A stretch of DNA of 64,000 nucleotides, taken from Acidimicrobiia bacterium UBA5794. Its GTDB lineage: Bacteria; Actinomycetota; Acidimicrobiia; Spongiisociales; UBA5794. Shown in pieces: positions 35,618 through 44,869 of this stretch. Position numbers and translations under genes: made by a program. The notes below the pieces were generated by a model that was not told the DNA's origin, did not search any database, and was given only the letters and a program-made list of their open reading frames with translations. The stretch lies in contig DIDS01000010.1 of NCBI GenBank assembly GCA_002418265.1, forward strand, positions 62,001 to 126,000, written 5' to 3'. Each line of letters opens with the position of its first letter. Within the stretch, counting starts at the first letter, position 1.

Positions 35618-36952
35618 GTGCGTCTCGTCTCCGAACAACAGATCGAGCAGCTGGCTGATCAACTGGGTGCATCCAGCTCATTTCGTGTTGCCGAGATTGC
35701 CGTTGACCTCGATCCTTTCGACTTCGCACGAACCGGGGCTCCCATGGTTGACAGAGCCATCGCCTTTTCGGGACCTTCGGGTATCCGTGTCGCCGGTCTC
35801 GGGACCGCATGGCGTGCGTCGGCATCGGGGACAACCCGTTTTTCCAACCTCAAGTCCCAGTTTGCACGACACACGGCAAGAACGGGAATGGCGGGGAAGG
35901 GTCTCAAAGCCTTCCTTGGATTCTCGTTCGATTCCGAACCCGGTGAAGGTCCGATCTGGGCCGGATACGACGCTGCTGAGCTCTTCATTCCGAGAATCAC
36001 GATTGAAGGGGCCAACACCGGGTCCACCATTCGCGTTGTCATTCCCGCCGACGAGGCCGCCGACCTGACGCTCGATCTCCTCGGATCGATCCGCCGTCCC
36101 GGCTGGTCACCAGTCGTTGATCTGGGTGATCATTCGACAGAATCTCACCCCCCGGTCAGTGAATGGGCAGCCAGTGTCGAACAGGCGGTGGCTGAGATCC
36201 TTGCGGGCCAGATCGACAAGGTTGTCCTGGCACGGTCCGTTGTTGTTCACTCTGCCAAGCCGCCGGCGATTCTCCACATCTTCCGCGAGTTGGTGCGTTC
36301 CTATCCGCAGTGCTACAACTTTGCCTGGAAATCGGGAGATGCCGTCTTCATGGGAGCAAGTCCCGAGCTCCTCGGATCGGTACGGGGTCGGCAACTCCGA
36401 TCGAATCCCCTCGCTGGCAGCGCACCGCGAGGCGAAGGGTCGATCCACGACGACGCCATCGGCAACGAGCTGCTTGCATCGGACAAGGATCGAAGGGAAC
36501 ACGCGCTCGTTGTCAACGCCATATGCGAGAACCTCCGTCCTCTCACCTCCCACCTTGCGGCTTCTGAACAACCCGAGCTCAAGAAGATGGCGAGCGTTCA
36601 GCACCTTTCGACGATGATCAACGCGACGCTCAACGGCGACATCGACCTCCTCGACGTCATTGAGGCGATCCATCCAACACCTGCGGTCGGGGGTGTTCCG
36701 ACGGGTGCGGCCATTCGTCTCATTGCCGAACTCGAGTCGATTGATCGTGGTTGGTACACGGGTGGCGTTGGATGGATCGATACCGAAGGTGATGGGGCGG
36801 TCGCCTTGGGGCTTCGGTGCGGACTTGTTCGCGGTACTTCGACTCACCTGTTCGCTGGCGCGGGAATCGTGGAGGGTTCCCGACCAGAAGCCGAGTTGCA
36901 GGAAACACGTCTGAAGCTCGAACCGCTGCTGAGGATCCTCACGGCGACGTAG
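35618..36952 (+). CDS. menF: Isochorismate synthase MenF
   Basis: Chorismate-utilising enzyme (444 aa) that converts chorismate to isochorismate, the first committed step of menaquinone synthesis. The chorismate-binding core shows NPLAGSAPRGEG, DRREHALVVNAI, HLSTMINATLNGD, IHPTPAVGGVPTGAA, YTGGVGWID and AGAGIVEGSRPEAELQETRLK. The N-terminal ~150 residues are poorly conserved, as is usual. The GTG start at 35618 follows a -10-like element. It converges on menD with only 4 bases between stops. Salicylate synthase activity cannot be excluded from sequence alone, but context favours MenF. Confidence 0.92.
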   Translation: MRLVSEQQIEQLADQLGASSSFRVAEIAVDLDPFDFARTGAPMVDRAIAFSGPSGIRVAGLGTAWRASASGTTRFSNLKSQFARHTARTGMAGKGLKAFLGFSFDSEPGEGPIWAGYDAAELFIPRITIEGANTGSTIRVVIPADEAADLTLDLLGSIRRPGWSPVVDLGDHSTESHPPVSEWAASVEQAVAEILAGQIDKVVLARSVVVHSAKPPAILHIFRELVRSYPQCYNFAWKSGDAVFMGASPELLGSVRGRQLRSNPLAGSAPRGEGSIHDDAIGNELLASDKDRREHALVVNAICENLRPLTSHLAASEQPELKKMASVQHLSTMINATLNGDIDLLDVIEAIHPTPAVGGVPTGAAIRLIAELESIDRGWYTGGVGWIDTEGDGAVALGLRCGLVRGTSTHLFAGAGIVEGSRPEAELQETRLKLEPLLRILTAT

Positions 36953-36956
36953 TGAG

Positions 36957-38639
36957 CTACGAGAGAAGCGACAGCGCCTTGGCTACGGCATCGGTGACCC
37001 GATCGTGGAGGTCGACGTTGGCTGCCCGATCCGTGCCCACCTCAATCAGCGTGGGTTCCCGAGACGACAACGATTCCGACAGTTCCTCAGCATCTACAAC
37101 AGATCGTGCGGTGAGTTCGAACGCACCGGCAATCGGGATGAGGGAGATGCCATGGGGCGTTCCCCAGTGCCGTTCGTAGATCTCATCAGGGATCACATCT
37201 GATCGTTTCTGGGGAAGGAACGAGAAGATGCCGCCTCCGTCGTTGTTGATCACGACCACTTGGAGTGGGGCGCCGAGACGCCCCAGTTCGCTGAGGGCGG
37301 CGACGTCGTGGAGTGCGGCAATGTCGCCGATGAGCGCCGTTGTCGGTGTTCCGGTCATCGCACAGCCGATCGCGGTGCTGATTGATCCATCGATGCCGTT
37401 GACCCCACGATTGGCAACGACGCGCACGCCGTGACGGGGCGCGCTGAAACGGTCAACATCCCTGATGGGCATCGATGATGCGGCGAACACGATTGACGAG
37501 GGTTGAGCTGACGTCATCACACTCCTGGCAACGTGAGGTTCGCTGAGGACGGAGCTGTTGAGCGTTGCCTCGATGGCCCGGGTTGCCGCCGCGTCTGCCG
37601 CCTTCCACGCAGCGAGATACGTGGGATCGGCCACAACATCGGGGGAAGCTGTCACGAAGTCGATCGGGGCGATATCTATGACGTGTCTCGGTGCATGGGC
37701 GGGTGTACTCACGGGATCGGCGAGGCGTGAGCGGTTGACCACAACCTGGGTGCCATCGAACTCACCAAGCCACGTTGTAATTGCCTTTGACGTTGGGAGG
37801 GGTCCAAGCCTGAGGACGACATCAGGTCGCAGCTGGTCAAGGGCACCCGCCCCCGAAAGGACGTCGGACGTGATGATTGTGGTGTGTGCAGCGGGTCGGC
37901 ACTGAGGATCTGCGAGGATGGGGGCACCAAGAGCATCGGCGTACCGACCAAGCGCATCGACGAATCCGATCGGTTGACCACCCCCAGCAATGATGATCAG
38001 ACGCTTACCACCAAACAGCTCAGCGCCCCATGGTGCCGGTGGTAGATCTCGCTTTTCCGGTTCGATTGGTTCCGGTGAGGCGCTCGGGACCAGACTCGGT
38101 GGCGTCAACGGCTCGTCGAAGGGAATATTGAGGTGGACGGGCCCGGGAATGCCATCGCGAGCGGTCGCGACCGTGGCGACCCCGATTGAGCGGAGCTCCT
38201 CACCGAGGATGTCGATGTCGGTGGATGCCTTGACATGACGTCCATAGAGATCGGACTGATCCATGGTCTGGGGTGCCGAGGTCCCTCGCAAGGCAATCGG
38301 TCGGTCAGCTGTGAGAACAACCATGGGCGTCCCAGACTGGTCGGCCTCAACAACCGCCGGGTAGTAGTGGGTGGCAGCTGTTCCCGAGGTGCAGACCACG
38401 ATGGCGGGGGAGCCTGACGCCTTTGCCCACCCCAGAGCCATGAATCCTGCTGAACGTTCGTCCCGAATCGAGATGTCCTCAATGCGAGGCTCGGCTGCAA
38501 GCGCAAGCGTCAGCGGTGTGTTGCGCGATCCGGGCGAGATGAACGCGATGGAAACGCCTGCGTCGGCAAGGCCCGCGACGAGGTCGCGTGATCCAGTGGC
38601 GTTGGTGGCCGCGTCGTGTTGTATCGAGTCATTCGTCAC
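36957..38639 (-). CDS. menD: 2-succinyl-5-enolpyruvyl-6-hydroxy-3-cyclohexene-1-carboxylate (SEPHCHC) synthase MenD
   Basis: A thiamine-diphosphate enzyme (560 aa) that adds 2-oxoglutarate-derived succinic semialdehyde to isochorismate. Motifs: FISPGSRNTPLTLAL and RDERSAGFMALGWAKASG (catalytic Glu region), VLTADRPIALRGTSAPQTMDQ, and the ThDP/Mg motif region ALIGDIAALHD with NNDGGGIFSFLPQ. The start is GTG 38639, with TAGGCT 6 bases upstream on the minus strand. menA lies upstream on the same strand. No menH or menC is in the window. Confidence 0.95.
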   Translation of the reverse strand: MTNDSIQHDAATNATGSRDLVAGLADAGVSIAFISPGSRNTPLTLALAAEPRIEDISIRDERSAGFMALGWAKASGSPAIVVCTSGTAATHYYPAVVEADQSGTPMVVLTADRPIALRGTSAPQTMDQSDLYGRHVKASTDIDILGEELRSIGVATVATARDGIPGPVHLNIPFDEPLTPPSLVPSASPEPIEPEKRDLPPAPWGAELFGGKRLIIIAGGGQPIGFVDALGRYADALGAPILADPQCRPAAHTTIITSDVLSGAGALDQLRPDVVLRLGPLPTSKAITTWLGEFDGTQVVVNRSRLADPVSTPAHAPRHVIDIAPIDFVTASPDVVADPTYLAAWKAADAAATRAIEATLNSSVLSEPHVARSVMTSAQPSSIVFAASSMPIRDVDRFSAPRHGVRVVANRGVNGIDGSISTAIGCAMTGTPTTALIGDIAALHDVAALSELGRLGAPLQVVVINNDGGGIFSFLPQKRSDVIPDEIYERHWGTPHGISLIPIAGAFELTARSVVDAEELSESLSSREPTLIEVGTDRAANVDLHDRVTDAVAKALSLLS

Positions 38640-38645
38640 CGGGCG

Positions 38646-38651
38646 AGCCTA
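38646..38651 (-). promoter_or_regulatory. Putative -10 element (TAGGCT), leaderless menD
   Basis: On the minus strand TAGGCT ends 6 bases before the GTG of menD. It lies in the 18-bp menA-menD spacer, so menD may have its own start in addition to read-through from menA. Confidence 0.4.
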
Positions 38652-38657
38652 CCGATG

Positions 38658-39530
38658 TCAGAACATGATCCCGAGGGAGAGCATGACTGCGGTCAGGAAC
38701 TGGAGGAGTGCGGTCCCCTTCAGTACGGAGATCAGCTCTGGACCATCGGTTGTCTTGTACACGGTTTCGACAAGGGGAATGCCAAGAGGGACACCGACAA
38801 GGGCGATCACACACATGGGTGGGAGCAATCCCACCATCGAACCAAACAGGATGGTGAAGTAGGCGAGGAACAGCGTGACGACAAACAGTTTTCTGGCATT
38901 GCCTCGACCGACGAGGACGGCGATCGTCCATTTCTTGGCTTCTCGGTCAGTGTCGAGGTCTCGGATGTTGTTTGCCTCAAGAACCGCGGCCGCGAGGAAA
39001 CCCATGACGATGCCACCGGTCCACGCTGCACTCGGGACCGTCATGTCATACACATAGCGGGTGCCGGCTGTGGCAACCAATCCGAAGAAGACGAACACGA
39101 ACACTTCACCGAGGCCGTAGTAGCCGTAGGGGATCGGTCCGTTGGTGTAGCCGAGGGCTGCGATGATCGAAATGATCCCGATTGCCGCAATGACCCATCC
39201 TGCGTACCAGATCAGGTAGACGCCGCCGATGCCAGCAACTCCGAATGCGACGGCGATTCCGAGTTTCATTTCGGCTGGACGGATGAGTCCCGATGATACG
39301 GTGCGCATCGGCCCGATCCGCGCCTCGGTATCGGCGCCCTTGTGTGCATCCGCGAGGTCGTTTGCAAAGTTCACCCCGATCTGAATCGCGAGTGCGCTCA
39401 CGAGGATCACGACGAACGGAACAAGAGCCGCGACCGAATCTCGGAATGCGCTGGCGGATCCCACCAACACGGGCGCCACGCCGGTGAGCAGCGTGGGTGG
39501 TCGCGCGGCGAGGACCCACTTGTTGGTCAT
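38658..39530 (-). CDS. menA: 1,4-dihydroxy-2-naphthoate polyprenyltransferase MenA
   Basis: A UbiA-family integral membrane prenyltransferase (290 aa) that attaches the isoprenoid chain to DHNA, giving demethylmenaquinone. It starts WVLAARPPTLLTGVAPVLVG; the first Asp-rich motif is NFANDLADAHKGADT and the second DLDTDREAKKWTIAVLVG. Eight or nine hydrophobic helices are evident. ATG 39530 gives the family N-terminus; the open frame upstream to 39707 runs into menB. It starts 19 bases after the menB stop, so menB-menA-menD form a minus-strand operon. Confidence 0.93.
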   Translation of the reverse strand: MTNKWVLAARPPTLLTGVAPVLVGSASAFRDSVAALVPFVVILVSALAIQIGVNFANDLADAHKGADTEARIGPMRTVSSGLIRPAEMKLGIAVAFGVAGIGGVYLIWYAGWVIAAIGIISIIAALGYTNGPIPYGYYGLGEVFVFVFFGLVATAGTRYVYDMTVPSAAWTGGIVMGFLAAAVLEANNIRDLDTDREAKKWTIAVLVGRGNARKLFVVTLFLAYFTILFGSMVGLLPPMCVIALVGVPLGIPLVETVYKTTDGPELISVLKGTALLQFLTAVMLSLGIMF

Positions 39531-39549
39531 GGTGAAGGGCGACAGACCA

Positions 39550-40440
39550 CTAGAAGTGCCAGGGGAACTGGTGATAATCCTGATCCCGCTTTTCAAGGAA
39601 CGCGTCCCTGCCCTCGGCCGCTTCGTCGGTTCCATAAGCGAGCCGAGTCGCCTCCCCTGCGAACAGTTGCTGGCCGACGAGACCATCGTCAGGAAGGTTG
39701 AACGCATACTTCAACATCCTCTGTGAGGTAGGGCTCTTCGCCGTGATTTCAGCAGCCCACTCAAGCGCGGTTTGCTCAAGTTCGGTATGCGGCACCGAGG
39801 CGTTCGCCATTCCCATTGCAACGGCATCGTCGGCGCTGTAGTTACGACCGAGGAAGAAGATCTCCCTGGCCCGTTTCTGGCCGACCTGTCGAGCGAGAAG
39901 CGCCGACCCATATCCACCGTCGAAGCTCGCGACATCGGCGTCGGTCTGTTTGAAGACGGCGTGCTCTTGCGATGCGAGCGTGAGATCGCATACAACATGG
40001 AGACTGTGTCCGCCACCGACCGCCCATCCCGGAACCACGGCTATCACGATCTTGGGCATGAACCTGATCAGTCGCTGCACCTCAAGGATGTGGAGTCTGC
40101 CAAGCCGCGCGGGATCCACACCGTCAGGCCCCTCGTACTGGTACCCGTCCTTGCCCCGAATCCGCTGATCCCCCCCGGAGCAGAATGCCCACCCCCCGTC
40201 CTTTGATGACGGCCCGTTTCCCGTGAGCAACACGCAGCCAACGTCAGGTGTCATCCGAGCGTGGTCAAGAGAGCGATAGAGCTCATCGACCGTCTTGGGT
40301 CGAAAGGCGTTGCGGACATCGGGTCGGTTGAAGGCGATTCTGACGGCACCCACAGCTCGTGCACGGTGATAGGTGATATCAGAGAAGTCAAAGCCTTCTA
40401 CGATGTCCCACGCTTCGGGATCGAAGATGTCTGAAACCAC
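39550..40440 (-). CDS. menB: 1,4-dihydroxy-2-naphthoyl-CoA synthase MenB
   Basis: A crotonase-fold enzyme (296 aa) that cyclises o-succinylbenzoyl-CoA to DHNA-CoA. MenB features: FNRPDVRNAFRPKTVDEL, FCSGGDQRIRGKDGY, PGWAVGGGHSLHVVCDLTLAS (oxyanion hole), KQTDADVASFDGGYGSALLAR and the C-terminal EKRDQDYHQFPW. GTG 40440 is preferred because GGAGG lies 4 bases upstream; the ATG at 40485 would overlap the divergent menE start. It heads the menB-menA-menD operon and shares a promoter region with menE. Confidence 0.95.
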   Translation of the reverse strand: MVSDIFDPEAWDIVEGFDFSDITYHRARAVGAVRIAFNRPDVRNAFRPKTVDELYRSLDHARMTPDVGCVLLTGNGPSSKDGGWAFCSGGDQRIRGKDGYQYEGPDGVDPARLGRLHILEVQRLIRFMPKIVIAVVPGWAVGGGHSLHVVCDLTLASQEHAVFKQTDADVASFDGGYGSALLARQVGQKRAREIFFLGRNYSADDAVAMGMANASVPHTELEQTALEWAAEITAKSPTSQRMLKYAFNLPDDGLVGQQLFAGEATRLAYGTDEAAEGRDAFLEKRDQDYHQFPWHF

Positions 40441-40470
40441 GTTTCCTCCGGGTCGACTACCAACCGGCGA

Positions 40471-40477
40471 TACTGTA
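40471..40477. promoter_or_regulatory. Symmetrical overlapping -10 elements between menB and menE
   Basis: TACTGTA reads as TACTGT on the + strand (7 bases before the menE ATG, leaderless) and TACAGT on the - strand (30 bases before the menB GTG, with a GGAGG in the leader). The same bases can therefore serve two divergent promoters. Confidence 0.5.
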
Positions 40478-40483
40478 GCCACC

Positions 40484-41845
40484 ATGGACTCTCAGCCCCT
40501 CGCTGCCAAGAACCAGGCTGCCAAGCTCCGCTTCTCCGAAGACGCGGCTGCCATGCCCCCATTCGTATGGATCCGTGATTGGGCGTCCACCGATCCCGAT
40601 CGTGTCGCCGTCGTCAGCAGTTCGGGTATCGCAACCTATGCCGAATTGCTTGCGATGATCGAGCGCCGCTCGCGGACGATCGCAAAGGAAATGCCGCAGA
40701 GCCGTTTGGTCCCCGTACGAGTTGCTCTTGACGAACCAACCGTGGTCGAGCTGTCGTCGGTTGTGGCCGCCGGCGGCGTCGCCATGCCGTACCTGGAGGA
40801 AGCACCGACCGTTGAAGGCATTCCCGGTACTGAAGATGTCTTTGCTGTGCCCACGTCAGGCTCACGTGGCGCCGCGAGAGTCGTCCGGATCACAGCTGCC
40901 AACATCACTGCCGCAGTTCTCGGCTCTCGATCGCACCTGGGGACGGACTCCAAAGATCGGTGGCTCCTGTGTCTACCTCTCAATCACGTCGGAGGACTCT
41001 CGATTCTGTGGCGATCCTTCGAGGCCGGTGGATCTGTGGCGATCGCGCCGTTTGATGACAAGCTCCCTGAGTTCATCACCGCTTCGAAGCCGACGGTAGC
41101 TTCCATGGTGCCCACAATGGTTCGACGCCTTCTTTCCGTCGATGCTGCGTGCCTTTCGGCGCTGCGGTTCATTCTCGTCGGCGGAGCCGCCGTCGATCCC
41201 ACTTTGATTTCCGATGCGCACAACAATGGCGTCAGGCTTCTTGCGACGTATGGCATGACTGAGGCAACATCACAGATCGCAACCGAGAAACCAGGTGCGA
41301 TGACCGCCGGTGCCATACCTCTTGATGGATTCACTGTCTCCATATCGCACGAGTCGATCCCGCATGAGGTTCCGGACCACGGGCGAGTGCTGGATCCGGC
41401 CGCCACCAAAGGTCTCGTGATGGTTGACGGCCCAGCGGTCAGCCCGGGATATCTGGGAGAACCCGATCGGGAGGGACCGTTCGTGACCAACGACATCGGG
41501 TGGCTCGACGATTCCGGTGTACTGCACATTGCTGGCCGTGCAGATGATGTAGTGATCTCAGGCGGTGTCAATGTCTCGATCGCTGCCGTGTCAGAAGCCG
41601 TCAGATCGGTACCAGGCGTCGACGACGCCGTCGCAGTCGGTGTACCCGACCCTGAGTGGGGCTCCGTCGTCGTCGTTGTCGTTTCCGGTCGACTGACATC
41701 CGACGAACTTGTCGCAGCGACTTGGGAGATGTTGGAGGCTCCGGAACGCCCAAAGCGTTGGATCGTGGTTGACCAGATTCCGCTGCTCCCCAACGGCAAG
41801 CACAACATCGCGGCGATCGAAGCAATGGCAGCCGATATCCGATGA
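40484..41845 (+). CDS. menE: o-Succinylbenzoate-CoA ligase MenE
   Basis: An adenylate-forming enzyme (453 aa) that activates OSB with CoA for MenB. Acyl-adenylate motifs: a divergent P-loop PTSGSRGAARVV (Lys replaced by Arg/Ala), LCLPLNHVGGLSILWR, ATYGMTEATSQIA, GWLDDSGVLHIAGRADDVVISGG and the C-terminal catalytic Lys in LLPNGKHN. Identity as MenE rests on the men context as well as sequence. ATG 40484 is chosen; the open frame to 40373 runs antisense into menB. The TGA stop (41843-41845) lies inside a GATGACC heptad array. Confidence 0.9.
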   Translation: MDSQPLAAKNQAAKLRFSEDAAAMPPFVWIRDWASTDPDRVAVVSSSGIATYAELLAMIERRSRTIAKEMPQSRLVPVRVALDEPTVVELSSVVAAGGVAMPYLEEAPTVEGIPGTEDVFAVPTSGSRGAARVVRITAANITAAVLGSRSHLGTDSKDRWLLCLPLNHVGGLSILWRSFEAGGSVAIAPFDDKLPEFITASKPTVASMVPTMVRRLLSVDAACLSALRFILVGGAAVDPTLISDAHNNGVRLLATYGMTEATSQIATEKPGAMTAGAIPLDGFTVSISHESIPHEVPDHGRVLDPAATKGLVMVDGPAVSPGYLGEPDREGPFVTNDIGWLDDSGVLHIAGRADDVVISGGVNVSIAAVSEAVRSVPGVDDAVAVGVPDPEWGSVVVVVVSGRLTSDELVAATWEMLEAPERPKRWIVVDQIPLLPNGKHNIAAIEAMAADIR

Positions 41846-41882
41846 CCGATGACCGATGACCGACCTCAGAAGTCGGATGTCG
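41841..41882 (+). repeat. Heptad array (GATGACC type) containing the menE stop
   Basis: Six heptads in register: GATGACC three times, GACCTCA, GAAGTCG and GATGTCG. The menE stop codon is the TGA of the first heptad. Confidence 0.85.
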
Positions 41883-41906
41883 GGGATGTCGGATATTCTC
41901 ATCTGA

Positions 41907-41912
41907 TATCTT
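41907..41912 (+). promoter_or_regulatory. Putative -10 element (TATCTT), leaderless SDR gene
   Basis: TATCTT ends 6 bases before the ATG at 41919; no ribosome-binding site is present. Confidence 0.45.
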
Positions 41913-41918
41913 CTCGGT

Positions 41919-42704
41919 ATGGATCTTCAACTGACGGGGAAGCGTGCACTTGTTGCTGCTGCATCCCGTGGACTTGGCGCAGCGATCGCTCGGACCCTCG
42001 CCGAGGAAGGCTGCATCGTTGAGATCAGCTCTCGAAATGAGGCAAACGCTGTCGCAACCGCAGAAGCGATCACAGCCGACACGAAAGGGATCGTGACCGG
42101 TGTTGGCGTTGATGTGACGGACGGTGAGGCCGTACAGGCGTGGATTGATGATGCCGCGGCTCGGTTCGGGGGTCTCGACATCGTCATCCCCAATGCAGGA
42201 GGTCCGCGTCAGCAGCCGTTCGGTTCCTCAACTCCCTCCGATTGGGATGCAAGCTATGCACTAACGCTCCGTTCGGCCATGATGTTTGCCCATGGCGCAA
42301 AGCCGCACCTCACCGAAGGTGGCACGATCTTGTATCTGACGTCGTCGTCGGTGAAGGAACCGATTGTTCAGCTTTCGATGTCTGGGATCTTCCGTGCCGG
42401 TGTTGCGGCCCTGGCAAAGACGCTCGCTTCAGAATGGGTGTCGGAGGGGATCAGGGTGAATCATCTCATCCCGGGTCGAATCGCAACCGAGCGGCTCGAC
42501 GAGCTGGATGCATCAACGGCCGAGCGTCTCAACATCAGTTTCGAGGAGGCCCGGTCAGCAAGTGAGTCAGCGCTCCCGATGGGGAGATACGGAACACCAG
42601 AGGAGTTTGCGGCTGCCGCTGCCTTCCTCGTTTCGCCCGTGGCGTCCTACATCACCGGAGCAACGCTCCAGGTCGACGGTGGCATGATCAGATCGGTTCT
42701 GTAG
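41919..42704 (+). CDS. Short-chain dehydrogenase/reductase family protein lacking the YxxxK catalytic motif
   Basis: A 261-residue classical SDR fold: cofactor loop AAASRGLGAAIARTLAEEG, NAGGP, and C-terminal GAFLV-like region ending TGATLQVDGGMIRS. At the position of the catalytic Y-S-x-S-K the sequence reads L152-S-M-S-G156, so both Tyr and Lys are absent, although the Ser segment (TSSSVKEP) remains. This matches a known group of SDRs with a KEP/REP-x-L-S segment that lack the standard triad. It is usually annotated as 3-oxoacyl-ACP reductase, but that activity is doubtful here. Confidence 0.85.
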   Translation: MDLQLTGKRALVAAASRGLGAAIARTLAEEGCIVEISSRNEANAVATAEAITADTKGIVTGVGVDVTDGEAVQAWIDDAAARFGGLDIVIPNAGGPRQQPFGSSTPSDWDASYALTLRSAMMFAHGAKPHLTEGGTILYLTSSSVKEPIVQLSMSGIFRAGVAALAKTLASEWVSEGIRVNHLIPGRIATERLDELDASTAERLNISFEEARSASESALPMGRYGTPEEFAAAAAFLVSPVASYITGATLQVDGGMIRSVL

Positions 42705-42713
42705 CTGAGATCA

Positions 42714-42931
42714 GAAGTCAGACGTCAGAAGTCAGAAGCGGTTTGAACCCGTCCCCCCGGTCTTCCGGGGGGACGCGGGGCGACGCCTGCGCAGCAGGCG
42801 CTGCGCCGCAGGGGGGCGTTTCAGCTTGTCGCAGAAGTCAGAAGCCCCCCTGCACCTCGCTGCGCTCGGCGCGTTCCTCCGCAAGCGGGAGGACGCGGGA
42901 GAGGAAGTCAGACGTCAGACGTCAGAAATCA
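42714..42931 (+). repeat. Inverted copy of the GC-rich repeat, flanked by heptads
   Basis: GAAGTCA-type heptads (42714-42741 and 42904-42931) flank a GC-rich block that is the reverse complement of the unit at 21 kb: GTTTGAACCCGTCCCCCC, then a hairpin of C6/G6 type, a GCCTGC/GCAGGC hairpin and GTTTCAGCTTGTC. The stop codon of the M3 peptidase gene (42929-42931) is in the last heptad. It separates two convergent genes. Confidence 0.9.
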
Positions 42932-44863
42932 GAGACCGATCTTCTTCATGAAGGCGTCGGCGTTGGGTTCGCGACCAAGGAAGGCCCTGAGATGCTCCAT
43001 GGCATCGCGTGACGACCCCGGTGCAAGGATCTCTTTTCGGTAGCGACGCCCGACTTCGGGGGACAGGACTCCCTCGGATTCGAACACGGAGAACATGTCG
43101 TCGCCATAGACCATTGACCACAGGTAGCCGTAGTACCCAGCGTCATAGCCACCGAGCAGGTGGCCGAACCCGGCAGCAAACTGGGTGTCCTCGTGGAAAG
43201 GCAGCAGTGTGAGCTGGTGCGCGTTGCGATCAATCGCGTCAAGGTCGGGAGTCGGTCCCGATGTATGGAAGTCGAGGTCCATCGTCCCGTAGTACACCTG
43301 CCGCAGCAGCTTGAGACCAATGTTGTGGTCGCGCAGCGCGACCAGGCCTTCGACCAGTTCGTGGGGGATGGGGACACCGGTTTCGTGGTGCTTTGCGAAT
43401 CGGCGTAGGACCTCTGCGTTCCACGTCCAGTTCTCCATGATTTGTGACGGTGCCTCAACGAAATCCCACTCGGTGTCGAATCCCGCGAACTTGCCGAGTT
43501 CGACTTCGGTCAGACACTCGTGGAGAACATGTCCAAACTCGTGGAACAACGTGAGCACTTCATCATGCTTGAGCAGCGAAGGCGTCTTGGGTGTCGGCTT
43601 CGTGAAGTTGGCGAGGACCCCGGCATGGGGCTTCCGGTACGTTCCATCGTCAAGCCGGCACCCCTTCTGAAGTGACCAACACGCCGCGTGGGTGTACTTG
43701 CCGTTTCTTGGGTGGAGATCGAGGAAGAACACCGCCATGGGGCGGTCTGTCTCGGCATCGATAATCTGATACGGTCGTACGTCGGGGTGCCATGTTCCAA
43801 TGTTTGTGACTGGCTCGTAGCGGATGCCGAACACTTCACCGGTGATCTCAAGCATTGCGGCAACGACGGGTTCAAGAGAGAAGTAGTTTGCGACCTCGTT
43901 CTGGTCAACACCGAATTCGGTCTTTGCCTGCTGGTCGTCATAGAACACCCAGTCCCACGACGAAAGATGCTCGCCGGGATGATCGGTCTCAAGCAGCGTT
44001 TGGAGCTTCGCTTTTTCGACCTCGGCCAGGGTGGTCAAACCCGGCACGATGCTGCGGTAGAAATCCCGGATCGCTTCGGTATCGGCCATCTTGATTTCCA
44101 TCTGATGGTCAGCCCACGTCGGGTATCCGAGCAACTCAGCGATACGATGGCGGGCAGCGATTGCCTCGGCAAGCAGCGGGATGTTGTCGGCCGCGGCTCT
44201 GGTGTAATAGAGGTGCTGGAGCCGTTGTCGGTTGTCACGGTTCGTTGCTTGGCGCATGAATGGTTCGTACTCGGGGTAGTCCAACGAAACGACAACGGTG
44301 CCGGGGTGAGATCCTTCGGCGAGCATTCCGACATACGATGGCGGGAGACCGTCGAGATCATCACGGGACAGCTCAAGGGTGCTCGCATCGTCTGTGATGT
44401 TCTTGTTGAACGCGACCTCAATCTCGATGAGTCGGGAGCGGAGGTCTTGGAGCTCGCGACGATCGGTCGATCCGAGGTCGTGCCCTGCTCGTTTGAGATC
44501 TCGCCTCCAGAACATGACGGAACGCGCCTCAAGTGCTGCAAGATCGGTTGTATCAACCGCCGTTACCGCCTCGTTGATCTCGGGGCGAAACACAAGGTCC
44601 GTTGACCATTTGTTGAGACGTTCGCGGGCTTCGTTGCCTGCGTCGCGAACCGCTTCGTCGCTGTGACAGTTGGCAAGGAACGGACCATATCCGCCTGCGT
44701 CGGCAATCACGAGGAGTGCGGCGTCCAGTGGCGCTATTCGGCTTGAGAATGAAGTCTCCGATGAGCCAGTTGCCGCGTCGACGAGTGCTTCGGCACGCTC
44801 GATGGCGTCGGCGGTGACCTGTTCGACGGATGAAACCGAAGCGGTGGAGAGGTCGTATTCCAT
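42929..44863 (-). CDS. M3 family oligopeptidase (thimet oligopeptidase/oligopeptidase A type)
   Basis: A zinc metallopeptidase of 644 aa, cytoplasmic, degrading short peptides. The gluzincin motif HEFGH, in LTLFHEFGHVLHECL, gives two zinc His and the catalytic Glu; the third ligand Glu is in FVEAPSQIMENW about 25 residues on. The Tyr/His-rich GYDAGYYGYLWSMVYGDDMF segment of M3 enzymes is also present. No signal peptide. On the minus strand TAGTCT lies 6 bases before the ATG, suggesting a leaderless mRNA. The stop is inside a heptad array. Confidence 0.93.
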   Translation of the reverse strand: MEYDLSTASVSSVEQVTADAIERAEALVDAATGSSETSFSSRIAPLDAALLVIADAGGYGPFLANCHSDEAVRDAGNEARERLNKWSTDLVFRPEINEAVTAVDTTDLAALEARSVMFWRRDLKRAGHDLGSTDRRELQDLRSRLIEIEVAFNKNITDDASTLELSRDDLDGLPPSYVGMLAEGSHPGTVVVSLDYPEYEPFMRQATNRDNRQRLQHLYYTRAAADNIPLLAEAIAARHRIAELLGYPTWADHQMEIKMADTEAIRDFYRSIVPGLTTLAEVEKAKLQTLLETDHPGEHLSSWDWVFYDDQQAKTEFGVDQNEVANYFSLEPVVAAMLEITGEVFGIRYEPVTNIGTWHPDVRPYQIIDAETDRPMAVFFLDLHPRNGKYTHAACWSLQKGCRLDDGTYRKPHAGVLANFTKPTPKTPSLLKHDEVLTLFHEFGHVLHECLTEVELGKFAGFDTEWDFVEAPSQIMENWTWNAEVLRRFAKHHETGVPIPHELVEGLVALRDHNIGLKLLRQVYYGTMDLDFHTSGPTPDLDAIDRNAHQLTLLPFHEDTQFAAGFGHLLGGYDAGYYGYLWSMVYGDDMFSVFESEGVLSPEVGRRYRKEILAPGSSRDAMEHLRAFLGREPNADAFMKKIGL

Positions 44864-44869
44864 AGCAGG

